Shown one piece after another: positions 13,893-26,800 of a DNA stretch of 64,000 nucleotides; the first letter of the stretch is position 1, and every line of letters begins with the position of its first letter. A program made the position numbers and the translations under genes. The stretch is taken from positions 1-64,000 of the forward strand of contig NW_021638282.1 in NCBI RefSeq assembly GCF_900090045.1, in the 5' to 3' direction. The DNA is from Plasmodium malariae (Eukaryota > Apicomplexa > Aconoidasida > Haemosporida > Plasmodiidae). The notes below the pieces were generated by a model that saw nothing but the letters and a program-made list of their open reading frames with translations, did no database searches and was not told where the DNA came from.

Positions 13893-14900
13893 ATGAGAAT
13901 TTGTGTCTTTGTAATAGTATTCTTCCTATTGGCTCCTTTATTCGCGTTGCATATAATTGGTACAACCTAATAATATTTTTTCATTTATATATATAGAGCT
14001 CAGCTATAATAATGAATTGCTGTAAGAATTCATATGATGAAATACACAAATAAAGCCATAAATAATACATATTATTTGTTTTATTATTTATTATTATTTT
14101 CATGTACCCCCTGTATACATAAGAAAATAGGCTTACTTCAACCCTAATAATAATATAGTCAAATAATTTAACTTATTTTTTTAAGTTTAAAAATAAAGAT
14201 GAGTTTTTTGAAATATAGGAATGAACATGTATCAGAATATGTAAATGGATACATTATGTTATGCAAGTCTACATATCTACCTTTGTACATGCATCTATAC
14301 GCATATACATATATACATGTTCATGTGAACAAGTTCATATACGCATTTACATATATTCATGTTTACATGCAGATGTACATATACACATATATATATACAG
14401 GTACATCTGCACACTATATCAGTACAAAGGACACATCACAATTCTTTTATAATAATTATCCTCAATACATGTATACCTAATTCTCAAGAAAGTATATAAA
14501 CACATGCTTATTGTGCATCTTTTAGACTTTTCATAAAAATTAAGACAAGAAATAATAAATTATCAAAATTACGTAAAGATTTTCACTTCCTTTCCTTTCC
14601 CCTCTTTCTCATTAACATTTTATATGTATAAAGAGCTGCGATTTCTAGAAAAACATCTTTGTAATCCAAATTTAGCATATAAAAAAACGATAGGGAAAAA
14701 TACCTTTAAATTTTCATTATTCTTATATATTTAGTATTATTCTTAAATAATTTTAATTTTTTCTTTCATCATTTTATTTTACTTGTTTTAATTTGTTTTG
14801 GTGCTACATCATCATGTATCTTTAAGACTTCTTATGAATTCTCTTCATTTTCCTTTTTTTCATTTTAACATTCGTTTGGTATGATAAGACTGTCCTAGAA
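12600..14900. other. Compositional island of higher GC
   Basis: By hand count several 60-base lines here reach about 30% GC (for example 13741-13800 with 19 of 60 and 14281-14340 with 18 of 60), against 2-10 of 60 in typical flanking lines. The stretch has fewer pure A/T runs and contains the only plausible plus-strand gene of the window. It may be an older, less repetitive segment or DNA inserted between subtelomeric cassettes. Confidence 0.6.
13893..14480 (+). CDS. Candidate small multi-exon secreted protein
   Basis: Not recognised as a known family. A proposed exon 1 (13893-13959) starts ATG and encodes a clean signal peptide: MRICVFVIV, a hydrophobic core FFLLAPLFA, then LHII. It stops at a GT donor (GTACAA). 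A 25-base exon 2 (13997-14021, LSYNNEL) lies between a TATATAG acceptor and a GTAAGAATT donor. Exon 3 begins at 14186 after a TTATTTTTTTAAG acceptor; the frames join without a stop (KIKMSFLKYRNEH...YVNGYIMLCK). The frame can then either read through a TACATATACATG-type repeat or be spliced out at AA|GTCTAC (from 14266) to CAG|TACAAAGG (14422), both in phase. It ends KDTSQFFYNNYPQYMYT at 14480. The product would be about 76 residues if fully spliced. All junctions are phase-consistent but unproven; a chance ORF in a richer-GC segment remains possible. Confidence 0.35.
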
Positions 14901-17729
14901 AAGCAAAATATGTGTTAAAAATAAGAAAGAGTATTGTTCGTGACATGCATATTGAGAGTTCTTAGATCTACATAATGTTAATTCTAGCAATTATCATTTT
15001 TTTTTTATTAAAATTCCTGCACTTACATTCTATTAATGCATAAGTATATAATGAAGAGTAGTACACTAAGCACATAAACTATAATGACATATATCGAAAA
15101 TATAGTTATAGAAAATCAATGTTATGTTCTTAATTTAGCGATGCCTTCTATGTAAAAAAATGAAAATTCTCCATAACCTTATTCTTAAAAATTCTTACAA
15201 TAATAAATTCCATAAAAATTTAATAATTTTTCTTTGCATAATTTTAATTCACATGTATTAATTTAAAAGGAAAAAAAAAAATAAAGGAAAGTAGGAGAAA
15301 AGAGAGAACAAAAAAATTAAGTAAAGAACGTTTTTATTACAGACATATATAATTGAATACATTCAAAAAAAATAATATATATAAAATGGTCTATATATAT
15401 ATTTTAATTTTTAATAGTAACATAAAAAAATTAAAAGCTTGATAATATGAGGATTAAAAAAATATTTTTCTTTTTACTTTTAAGGTTAATTATTTAAGTG
15501 AACTTCATTTTTAAAGCTGTACATACACAAAATATTTTATTATTTACATGAGTATTTATTGAGTAAAGAAGAATTCTAAGTTATGTTTTTAACATCATGC
15601 ATATTATAAAAACACAAATAAAAGAAAAACTAATAGTATTAAAGAATAAGATTAAATACTTGTGAAATAAATCTTATTATTTTATGAAAGCTTTTTGTTA
15701 CTATTTTTCTATTTACCATATATTATTTCTGGTAAAAATAAATTTTATTCCTTATATTAAATAATCCTTTTGTTAAATATCTCTCTTTTCTACCTTATAG
15801 TAATGTTCTTTCTTTAATTTAACTTTTTGTTTTCATTTTTTTCCATATAAGATATTCATATCTTATTATTAATTTTTAACGGGTAATTGATAAATACAGG
15901 ATATGAAAATTTTAATAAAATTCTTTTTGAAAAATATGGCATAATAAATAATATATGTGCAAAAAAAAAAGAAAAAAAATATATATTCCGCTAACATAAT
16001 AATTTTACATATTTATATATATTATTTACCCAGAAGATAATGTTTTAATAAAATACAGCAATAATAATATTATAAAAAAAAATAAATATAAATATTTTTT
16101 TATTAAAATTCTTCTCAGCAACTTTGCATAATCTTCGTATACAGTTATCTATATATATTCTATATTCTTTACATGTATAATGCATTTTTGCAAAGAAAAA
16201 AATATGCACGCGTAATTTCATTGTCCAGAGAATCCTATTTAATAGCATGTAAATGTGATAACTGAAACATGTATTAATATTATATTATAATTTTCATTTG
16301 AACCCATAAAGATCAAAATTTAATAAATTTAATCTAATAATGAGAACTACTACCATTACATTTTTATGTTAAACATATATATTACCTTTATTTAATTAAT
16401 TTCTTGTTGAAAAAAAAAATAATTTTGAACTATAAAAATTAAAACTTAACTAAAAATATAATATTTTATAAGTAAGAATTATCTCAAAAATAAAATAATA
16501 TATTTTTTCTAGTTTTATTTAAAAAATGAGTGTTATAAATATAACTGGATTATTATCTTTATATAAAGTATATTATGTGTGTCTTTAATAACATATTAAC
16601 CCTTTATTAAATAAAAATGTATATATGGAAAATAAGATATATATATATACCTGCAGAATATTGTATGCTTGTAGAAAAAACGTATACTGTTTTGTACTAA
16701 TAATTCTAATATATCCTTTTACAGATATATATACATATTAAAATTTTACTATAATAAGTAAAAAAAAAATGAATTTACTTATATTATCTATTAATTTATT
16801 ATTATATTTAATTTATCAATATAATATATTAATAATGTAAAAAATAAAAATATATATATATTTTTAATTTATTTATAAATTTTAGATAAAATATATATTT
16901 AATTGATTTGTACAGAATTTGGTTAACACCAACATTAAGTACATTTATAAATAATTTTAAGTTTTCCTTTTAATAGTAATTATAAAGAAGCGATAACCTG
17001 GTAAATAAATGTAAATAATCTGTACTTAATAACGATATTCTTTTATCGTATATCTCTAACTTTAAATTTATGAAAAACAAAATAAGCTAAAAATGAATTT
17101 AATTTGCTTTTACAATAAAAATATTTTATAAGATGTTTCTCACAAAACATATTTTATAGAATGAAATTTAAGTTTTTTAGTAAAAATACCTATAAAAATC
17201 CATAAATCTAAATACATTCACCTTCTTTCACTAAATTCAAAACATTACATATGTATTACTAATTTAAAGTAAATAATACATATTCCTAATAACATGAAAG
17301 AATAACTATTTTAGACTAGAACAATATATAAAGTAGAAATAAACAATTTTTAACTAAAACATAAATTAACACAAGTACTTAAATATATTAAATTTTATGT
17401 TATATATTAATTTTATTTCACACATATAGTTTTTCTATAAAAATATAATTAAATATAAAATATATATGTATATTATGACAAGGATATTTAGCTAAACGTG
17501 GAAGATATTTTATAATACTCATGAGAAAATATTAAAACGTTCAAATTCACTGAAAAACTAAGAACATATTCTATACTTGGGCATTAAGGAGTTCGTGTGG
17601 GGTTAGGTGTATTTAAAATATTTAAGCAATTATGAATGTATTTAATAAGCTCATAACTATAGATATCTCGTGTGTTATCTTATATTTATTACTTAATTAC
17701 AAGAAGAAACATAATTCTTTCTATGCGTT
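14481..17729. other. Intergenic; possible short minus ORF near 16.1 kb
   Basis: GC falls back to background after about 14.9 kb. A minus-strand ORF at 16045-16248 (67 codons from ATG, containing MHYTCKEYRIYIDNCIRRLC and a hydrophobic end) has a coding-like look with four cysteines, but no signal peptide, splice partner or family match that I can see. At 16920-16940 the GGTTAACACCAACATTAAG motif and at about 17526-17560 the ATTAAAACGTTCAAATTCAC element are the 3' flank of the fam-l pseudogene ending at 17730. Otherwise nothing. Confidence 0.4.
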
Positions 17730-18711
17730 TTATTTCTTCCTTAATTTAATTTTTTCAAATTTTTTAACTTTTTTATGATAGTAAATAACCCCTGTTATAA
17801 GTGTGACACCTAATATAATGAACGGTATGAAATATATTAGAAAACCAAATAAAGTGCACGATACATGGATTTCCGTTACCCACTATTGCTCTTCCATACT
17901 GACACTTCGAAAAACGGTTTTAATATTCAGACCAATAATCCCTAAAAGTTTATTCAATTTTGGTCCTAACGTTTTCCAAAAATTTGGGGCGAAGGCATTC
18001 AATACCTCACGCAATCCTCTTAAAAGTCCTATACCACAGAATAGTCTAATATTAGTGATAATAATAATAAGAAAAAGAGTAATAAAGGTAGGCGTAGTCG
18101 TAGTCCGTATTTTTTAAGTACTATTCTCTTATATAATTTATCACTAATTGTCCTATTACTTTTAAGAAAATTCTCATAATCAAGTTCTTTGAATATTTTT
18201 TTTTCCAGACGGGAATATTTTTTTGTTTCAAAAATACAAGATTTACTTTTTTTATCTAGTTTATGAATTTCTTCATTTTTTAAAGAACATCCATTTGATT
18301 TACTCTTTTTTGGTCTGTCTCTCTTCACATTATTACATATATTTATTTTTTCGTTCTCTACATTATATGGTATCACTTCTCTTAACCCTAAAACACATGA
18401 ATTTATGTTCTTCCTATATTTTGATAGTAATCGATAAATTCTTGTATCTAATTTTTTAAAACCTTTGTAATTTTCATCTAAATATTTTTTAAAGGTACTC
18501 TAAAATAACAAAGCAAATATTAGTAATTTAAGGAATAAAAAATTTCTTGCCAAAAAAAATTACGAATAAAATTAAAACAATAACAATTTGAATAATGTAA
18601 ATATTCTTAAATATTATTATAATACCAGTTCACTTGTGAAGTTTCCTCTCCAAGATAAAAAAATAAACATCGCAAGATTAATTAAAAACAATAATTTCAT
18701 CTTTCATCCAT
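17730..18711 (-). pseudogene. fam-l: fam-l pseudogene with few lesions
   Basis: Nearly complete fam-l gene. Exon 1 spans 18711..18626; the family start ATGGATGAAAGATGA... hits TGA at codon 5, but an in-frame ATG at 18700 still gives a 25-codon signal peptide (MKLLFLINLAMFIFLSW). Exon 2 (from 18499) is open through the PEXEL-like TRIYRLLSKYR, the conserved SCIFETKKYSRLEKKIF and FLKSNRTISDKLY blocks and the first membrane segment. One base is then missing just after LILD (near 18036-18050), shifting the frame. The alternative frame continues LFCGIGLLRGL to an in-frame TAG (EEQ-stop-WVTE, near 17890) and resumes through IYFIPFIILG to the tail KFEKIKLRKK. Two or three small lesions make this a young pseudogene; an assembly or homopolymer error should be excluded. 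The plus ORFs at 17803 and 18223 are antisense shadows. Confidence 0.85.
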
Positions 18712-19101
18712 TATATAGATATTTAATATTGAAATATATTAAATAAAAAGTTAACAATAATATAATATTTTTTTAATGATACAGGATAGTATAATTATTT
18801 ATTAATTTAAATTTTCTTTATCTTTTTTTTTTTTTTCCGCAAAAAATAACGTATGTAACTGTAATATATTGTACAATATAGAAAAAGAAATAGAACATTA
18901 AAAAAACATTAAAGTATTTTTATATTATATTTTCACTAAAATGTAATTTTTTATCAAAAAGAAAAATCTAAATTTATCCTTAATATTAAATAGACATAAT
19001 TTAATGTAGTAGTGTAATTAAATTATTTTTGTTATCAATTTTCTTTAAACAATATAATAAAAAAAACTAAAGATTACGTATTTTTTCCAAGTACTCTTTA
19101 T

Positions 19102-19153
19102 GTAGAATATAGAATCTATAGAATATATAGAATATAGATAATTGGTTGTTTTC
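19102..19153 (-). repeat. Upstream element of fam genes (copy at 17.7-18.7 kb gene)
   Basis: Four near-tandem units of TAGAATATA (TAGAATATAGAATCTATAGA and onward) ending TAGATAATTGGTTGTT, 391 bp upstream of the start at 18711. This is the copy with the most units, so the element varies by tandem repetition. Confidence 0.6.
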
Positions 19154-22100
19154 TATATTCAAAGAATAATAAATAAGATTATGTTTTTTTTTTTATAATT
19201 TATAATTTTATAAATAATACATTTTGAAGAAGCAGGTTATTATTTTTAAATAATTATAATCATCATGACAAGATAATAATAGTAAAATAAATTAAGAATT
19301 AGTATTTTATTCAATTACTAATTATATATTAATAATAACACTTTCATTCTCTATTGGTTTATTATATATTTAAGAAGTTGTATTTATATCATACTACCAA
19401 ATCTATAAATAATATATATTTTGAAGATCAAATGTATTTTTTTTTTTATATAAAAATATTAGAAAATTATAGTTTTTAATTAAGTTTAGTTCATATAATT
19501 ATTTATAAATTTAACGTTTCTAAATACTTCTAATAAACTACTTAATCTATTTTGTTAAATGTACATATTTAGATGAATTATTAATAAAAAACAATAAACA
19601 AAAAAAAAAAAAAAAAAGTATTTCTAGTATTAAATGTACCATTATCATAACATGCCTTGTTCATTAATTATTTACCTATGTATTAAAAAATAAAAATGCA
19701 TATCCTTTTTATATTATCAGTTTATTATATCAAAGATATTCAAGTAATTTTTATAAAAAGGAATTTAATGAACAATAATATAATTGTAATTATAAGATAT
19801 TAAATATACTCATGCTTTCATTTTATGAAGAGTATTGTATTGCACAATATTAATAATGTAAAATATACAGTTATTATGGAAATCAAATTTATATTAATAA
19901 GTGTAGACTGTTATTCACATCTAAACATAATCAGTTCCCTTAATATATAACGATAATTTTTATTATTTATAGTTATTAACTTAATATTCATAAATATTAA
20001 ACATTTTTCTTAAAAATTTTTTTACATTAAAATACGATATTATAACCTCGATAAAATAAATTATTAAATATGAGAACAAGAAAAAAGAAAAAATACCTCA
20101 AAAAAATGCAAATATATTAAAAGTGATATTACAAATGTACGAAAAGACTTAAAAAAATATATAAAAACTCGATATGCACAAAAAATAAAACAAATAATTT
20201 TTACAGCTATATATTATTATTTTTACATATAATTACAACGATTTTCCAAAAAGAAATATAAAATGGTAAATATATTTATTTACATATATTAATAGTCATT
20301 TTATTTTTTTTAAATATATTAGTATATCCTTATATATATATCTTTTCTCTATTTCTGCTTTATATTATTATTCCTAAATAATACGTTATGTTTCTGTATC
20401 CATTTGGATTTATTTAAAGCCATAATTTTCATGTACTATTAGTAGTAAATGTTATTCATTTTTTTTTCCAGTTTTTTTTACATGCATATCTAGTTACATA
20501 AAAAATTATTTTTATAATAAGCCCAAGAAATAAAAACATTATGAACAATTATTAAGCAGTACTTATATACGTAGACACTAATACATTTAATCATACATTC
20601 AATTTACATGGAATAATATAGCTAAAAAAATTTTTTAGTATACTTTTGTTTAATTCAAAGAAAAAATGAAAATATTGAACATTATAATACTTGAAAAATA
20701 ATAACATGAGAAAAATAAATATATGTATGAGTTGATGTTTTGAACTTATATCTATAATTATGACTTTATTTTTGTAAATATTTTAGGACATAATTTATTA
20801 TAAGTTTTTTTCAAGAAATGTATACTATTAGAAAAATCTAAAAAAATTTATTATAAACTTAAATAACTTAAGTATAATTAATATTCTGAAAAAATTTTAT
20901 AAGATTTTTATTTAGAACAATACATTATATAATATCGCTAATAAAGAATAAAATTATGTAAAAGCCAGTATTGTATAGATTATTATTTTACTCACTTATT
21001 TTTATTGTTAATAGTGCGGGGATATATATATATATTTTTATTTTTTCTATACATATTCAAAAAGACTTACACGAAACTCCAAAAAATAATATATATTTTT
21101 TTTTTCATATAAGTACTAGAATTAATGTGAATAGTTTTGTACCAAAAAATTAAACTGCATTTTATTTAAAAGTAGTACCATAATATAAATTAAAGGTATT
21201 TTTAATATGAATTTATAATTCTTTATCTAAGTTCAAAAATATTATTAAATCCTTAAATTCATGAATTTGCATATATTGAAGATTCATAAATTTGAACTTT
21301 CTATTGTGTAAAAAAGAGGTTGGAAACATATTTCTGATGAAATATTATAAATATATTTTTAAGAATTTTATTATATTTATATTAATGGACAAGAAAATAA
21401 GTAGATATGATATGCATGTACGGATCTATCCTTATAATGAAATAAAACTAATGTAATAAAATTTGTGCTTTAATAGTGATCTTGTAACAAATTCCAAAAA
21501 ACATGAGATACAATTTTTAAAAAAATACATAGTAATTATACATGTATAAAATTAAAAATAAATGAAATTCTTAGTAACATAAAAATAATTATTGAAATAT
21601 GTAACAGGAAATGTTCAATTTTATAGATTATAAAAACAACGTTATTGTTTTATTCTAAAAGCTCCATCAATCATTCACACTAAAAGGTACAATGAATTAA
21701 GTTAAATTAGAAAGAAAAATTTAATTAAAAGAAATATTTAAAATGTGAATTATATAATGAACGAGATTAATTAGTGATATTTTCTTAAATTGAAAAAAAC
21801 ATATATTTTTTAATTATAAAATCATTTAACCATTTTCGATGAGGGTGACGTGGGAAATATATCATTTTTTATTGGAATTAAAAGCTTTGTCTTATTCGAA
21901 AAATAAATACATATATTTTGTTTTATTTAATGACAACATTTTAACCGACTTACTAATGAATTTAAACAGAGAAATGTTTAAATTAAATTCATGGTAATTT
22001 ATAATATCTAACAATTATTAAAACGAAAATTATTTCAATAAATGTTCATAAATATTCGATTAATTTTAATTCATCGTTTAATCCTTTAATAATACAAACA

Positions 22101-22442
22101 AACAAATAAAATATATATCTTATTCATTTAACGACTTTTAGTAACATATATATTTTAGTAATTTTTATAAAATTGAGTTACTGTACATTAATAATAATAG
22201 TAAAATTATATATTTTTTTAATTTTTTATTTTATTGAAACGATTAAGTATCTCCAAGTTAGTAAGAACATATAAGTAGCCAATAATTATAAAGTTATGTT
22301 TTTTTATGATATAAATTAATTTCACATTTATACAAAAAAAAAAAAATAAAAGTCACTATAATTATTCTTTCAATAAATATGTTTTATTCCATGTTTCTAA
22401 TGAAATACATTTTATATAATAAATATTAATTATTCTTCTTAG

Positions 22443-22444
<2 letters not shown>

Positions 22445-22490
<46 letters not shown>
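22445..22490. repeat. (AT)n microsatellite, about 23 units
   Basis: Uninterrupted alternating AT following TAGTA and followed by AAAGTATC. It is the longest perfect dinucleotide run in the window, about 500 bp downstream of the fam-m stop codon at 22991. Its length is likely to vary between isolates. Confidence 0.95.
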
Positions 22491-22495
<5 letters not shown>

Positions 22496-22990
22496 ATCAA
22501 ACTACATAAAATCCCTTTCATAATATATAAAAAAAACATATTTTTCTATTTAAAATCTACAATGTTTTTTCATAAAAACCTAAACAAATAATAATTTCAG
22601 ACTAGAATGAGATGCAAAATAATAAGAAGAATTACTTTGCAGGAATATAAATTATCACAATTCAAAATAATTATATGAATTGTGGCATTATTTATTAATT
22701 TTAATGAACAAACATATTTCTATAGAAATGTATTTTAATATACAATTGTTTATATTGAGTTAAATTAATAATTTAAAATACCTGTTTGAAAACATTAAAA
22801 AATTCAAATACACAAGAACATAAAAAATATAACTATTTATATTTTTATATCGAAGAAATCAGATTATACACACCTATTTATAATACGTTTGATATTATAT
22901 GCATGTTTATTAAGTATATCACTAATAATATCATAGTTTTTCATATTAAAAGCTTCTCTAGATAAAGATATATATTCCCTATTATTTATT

Positions 22991-23887
22991 TTACTCAGAC
23001 ATTAACTTAATTTTTTCATATTTTTCATTATTCCTTAAAATCTTATAAATTGCAATTATAAGTATAACAGATAATATAACGATAAAAATGCTATAAAGTA
23101 TAACATAAGGATCCATTTTTAAAAATTCTTTCAACTTACATGTAATATCGTAAAAAAACTTACCTAATGGATTCTCTTTAATTGTTGTCCATTCAACTTT
23201 CAAAAATGTTAATCCTGGTGATATTGGTATTCCTATTCCCAGGAATAAAAAAATAAAAAATAGAGTAAAACCAAAACCGTAATTCCTAAATTTTATTTTC
23301 TTTAAATCTATATCACAAATTCTCCTCTTTTTTTCAACAAAATCATCAAAATCTTTTTTCTTTATCCATTTTTTTTGAAAATGAAAATGTTTTCCATCAA
23401 ACATTCCATTATTATAATCTATAATTTCCGTGTAGTATTGCTGCTTATTTAGTAAATTTCCGTTTGATTGTTTGTTTTTACCTTTGGTCAATTTTTTATT
23501 ATTATATATATTTATATTCTTGCATTTCATATTATTTGATATATCTTCTGTTAAACCTACGGTATTTGAATCCTGATCCTTTTTATATTTTGCTAGTAGT
23601 CGATAGCGTATTGCTCCTGATATACTATCGAGATTCCATTTCACATTCAGTGATTTGTTAAACACGATCTAAAAAAAAAGAGAAGAGTAAATATTTGTCA
23701 CGTATTAGAATACAGAATGAAATGATAAAAAACATCATTAATTAATTTATAAAACTAAGTATATAAATAATCAAATTGTCTTTAAATGGAATAATCATAG
23801 TACATCACTGCTAAAATGATATATCGAAGCTAAAATTATAAACGCAGAAAATTTAATGCATAATATTAGCTTAATTATTTGTTCCAT
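22991..23887 (-). CDS. fam-m: fam-m exported protein, two exons, intact
   Basis: Join of exon 1 (23887..23804) and exon 2 (23668..22991), 253 residues. Exon 1 gives the signal peptide, starting MEQIIKLILCIKF; donor GTACTATG and acceptor TTTTTTTTTAG keep phase 0 across a 135-base intron. Residues 51-55 are the PEXEL-like RLLAK, a variable Asn/Lys-rich spacer follows, then the fam-m hallmark GMFDGKHFHFQKKWIKKKD (about residues 116-134), a first membrane segment about 159-177 (FGFTLFFIFLFLGIGIPI), a loop, a second membrane segment about 217-239 and the basic tail NNEKYEKIKLMSE. By family knowledge it is exported to the infected red cell; function unknown. The fifth PEXEL position is Lys, not the usual Glu, Gln or Asp. 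A plus-strand ORF at 23464 is a shadow. Confidence 0.9.
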
Positions 23888-26800
23888 GTTATAGACCATT
23901 AATATTCTAATATGTTAAGAAAGAAATAAAATAATATTATTGTAATATAATTCAAATTAAGAAGAATACTACATTTGTTTAAAATATTTATTTTTATTAT
24001 TGCTTCTTAAACAGTTAATATAATGCAAAAAACTAAGTGGAGTTTTACATCTACAAAAAAAAAATTAAAACTTTATATGTATATTATAAAATTTTTAACT
24101 TAATATTATCAAAATAAAGAGCAAAATTCATTTATAAAAAAATATTATACATTTATAAATATACAAAATATATAATTTTTTTGATTAAAGTAATGCACTG
24201 ATAAGATAATTGTTTTTATTATACTTTTTCATAATAATGTAAAAATGAACAAATATGTTTTTTAAATATTTAGAAATATTGAGCTTATATAGAATACATA
24301 GAAGGTATATAATATATATATAATACGTTTCTCTACATGTTGCAAAAATAATTACTAATTTTATTTAATCTATCCTATAAATTATTCTAATTTTATTAAC
24401 ATTATAATTAAAATAAAAATGTTATTATTCTTAGAAATATTAGTCTTATAAATAACAAAATAGCTTTAATAATTCATAAAAAAACATTATATATTACGTT
24501 AATTATAACACAGTTTAGTTAGTGCTCATTTAAATAACTAATTTATAGACCATAATATAATTAAAAAAAATTATTTAATTTCGAACTAAGTAATTCTTGA
24601 AAAAATATATTTTTTAATGGAAAATAATGACTAATTTTTTATTTTTGTAAAATAATTTTTAATAATTATTATTTTTAATTAATTTTAATTTATATGATAA
24701 TTTGTAAGTGAAATGTTACTTAATTGTTAATATATTTTTTTTAGTTAAATATATGTACTTAGAAGAAATTCAATGAAAAAGAAATAATAATTCTTACACA
24801 AAATATCTTAATATCAAAATAACCTTGATTCAGTAATATGTGTGTTTAATTCTTTCATTAATATATATATATATATATATATATCTCGTTAGTTATAAAT
24901 TTAATTTATGATATATATTTAATTAATATTTACAAAATTAAAATAAATCAACAATTACGAAACTCCTCTAGAAATATCACAAAAGTAGGTATCGTTCAAT
25001 TTACTTCTGACATATTTTATTATTTAAAATTAATCATATCCCACGTATGATATTACTAAAATTATAAATTACACTAATATATGAGAAATCCTCTTAGCAG
25101 TATTATTAATAATTAAATATAACTTATTTATAGTCTTATTTATACTGATTAAAAACACTAATATAATTACATAAACTTTTGCAATATTTAAAACCAACAA
25201 AAAAAATAAAATAAAATAAATGAAAGTAAATTTATTAAAATAGCAATTTTAGAATTTAGTATAACTTAAAGAAAATAACTAATAAAACAACATAGAAATA
25301 GAATAAATTACGATATGTAATAATATCGTTAAGAAATACGAAGTGTTAATATATAAAATATTAAATAATATATCTCAGAAAATTATTTTATATATATATA
25401 TTTTTTATTAAAATATTATAGAGTATAGAACAAATTATTTATATCTTATTCATGCATAAATAAATACTTCCCTTTATAAAATATGAAATTTTAACTTTTA
25501 CTCAACTAATATAAATGAAATTAAGGTGATTTTTTACGAAGTTTACATTCAAAAGAATAAATATTAATATACAAAGGTTTTTATACATTACACACAGTTG
25601 CATCTTGTGAATGGCGATAACTATAAAAATATTATATATTTTATATATTATTTAACAATATAATATTAATTTCATAATAATTGTACTATGAAAAATTACT
25701 ATTATAAAAATAAATAATTAAAAAAAAAAAAAAAATACTTCTAAATTATATATATATTTATTTAATAATTTACAGTTATTTATATAATTGATTGTTTGTA
25801 ACAATTGTAATATAATTTATTGCACAAATTTACTTTAAACTTAATTTGTATTACCTACAGATATTCATATTATTCAATTTTTCATTAAAGTATTTTTCTT
25901 CATATGTTTATCCTTGTTTAATATATATACATTATTATAACAAAGTTATATTATATGCGTGCTGTAATTATATATATTTTAATCATTAATAATTTTATAT
26001 TTACTCTACATAATTAAACTATTATTATATTTCTCTCCCCAATAAATGCAACAGTGGGATCATTATTTTGTATAAATATTTTTGTTCTATTATACAAGTT
26101 ATGATGTATTTTATTCATTAAAATTTTATTTTTTTCTTTTTATATTTCATCATTAAATTTAATAGTGCATTCTTTAGACATATATAATATATTTTACTAA
26201 TATACAATTTACTAATAGAATATATTATACATTTTTAAGAAACAACATAAATATATATATATATATAATACAAGTATATATATACAACACAATATTTTTA
26301 ACTTCTTTTTATCTAATAAAAGGTACCTTTACGTTTAGTAGATCTTCGTTTTATACCAAATAAAAAATATCATGATAAGATATTTGACAATATACTCATT
26401 CGATTCTCCTGTAAAATGATAATAAGCACAATTTTTTTTACAAATAAAAATACTTTAATTCTATTGTTCTATTGAGTTTTATAAAACTTTTCGATGATCA
26501 ATATTTATTTTGTTCTTGTATAATATTTTCTAAAATGAGAAAATATAATGAATATACAGTATATAGAAAATTTATTTATAAATATAAATATATAATAGAA
26601 ATTACTTAAATTATAATTATTATTTCTCTGCTTAAATTTTCATTATGCGTATTAAGAGATGATGATACACTTATGTGGCGTATTTAAAAAAAAACGTTGT
26701 TTTATGTATTGTTATGCATCTACATAAACTACTTCTAAAATTAAACTTTAAATTGTATATGGCCGAATTTACAATATATATAAGCATTTTCTTTATTGTT

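Larger units (their letters stand above)
18712..22990. other. Intergenic; cassette flanks, AT microsatellite
   Basis: The 5' flank of the pseudogene at 17730-18711 includes the TAGAATATAGAATC tandem at 19102-19153 and the A18 tract at about 19600. The 3' flank of the fam-m gene starting at 22991 includes the AGACTAGAATGAG block near 22600 and the CATTAAAAAATTCAAATAC element near 22791-22812. A long pure (AT)n run lies at 22445-22490. The plus-strand ORF at 20971 is a short AT-rich frame without family features. No other gene seen. Confidence 0.5.

Noticed and set aside
14290..14400. TACATATACATG-rich stretch as a subtelomeric satellite or origin
   Set aside because: Too short and imperfect; better explained as the last intron or low-complexity part of the candidate gene.
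17590..17612. GGGGTTAGGT as a telomere repeat remnant
   Set aside because: A single occurrence only; Plasmodium telomere repeats (GGGTTYA) would be in tandem.
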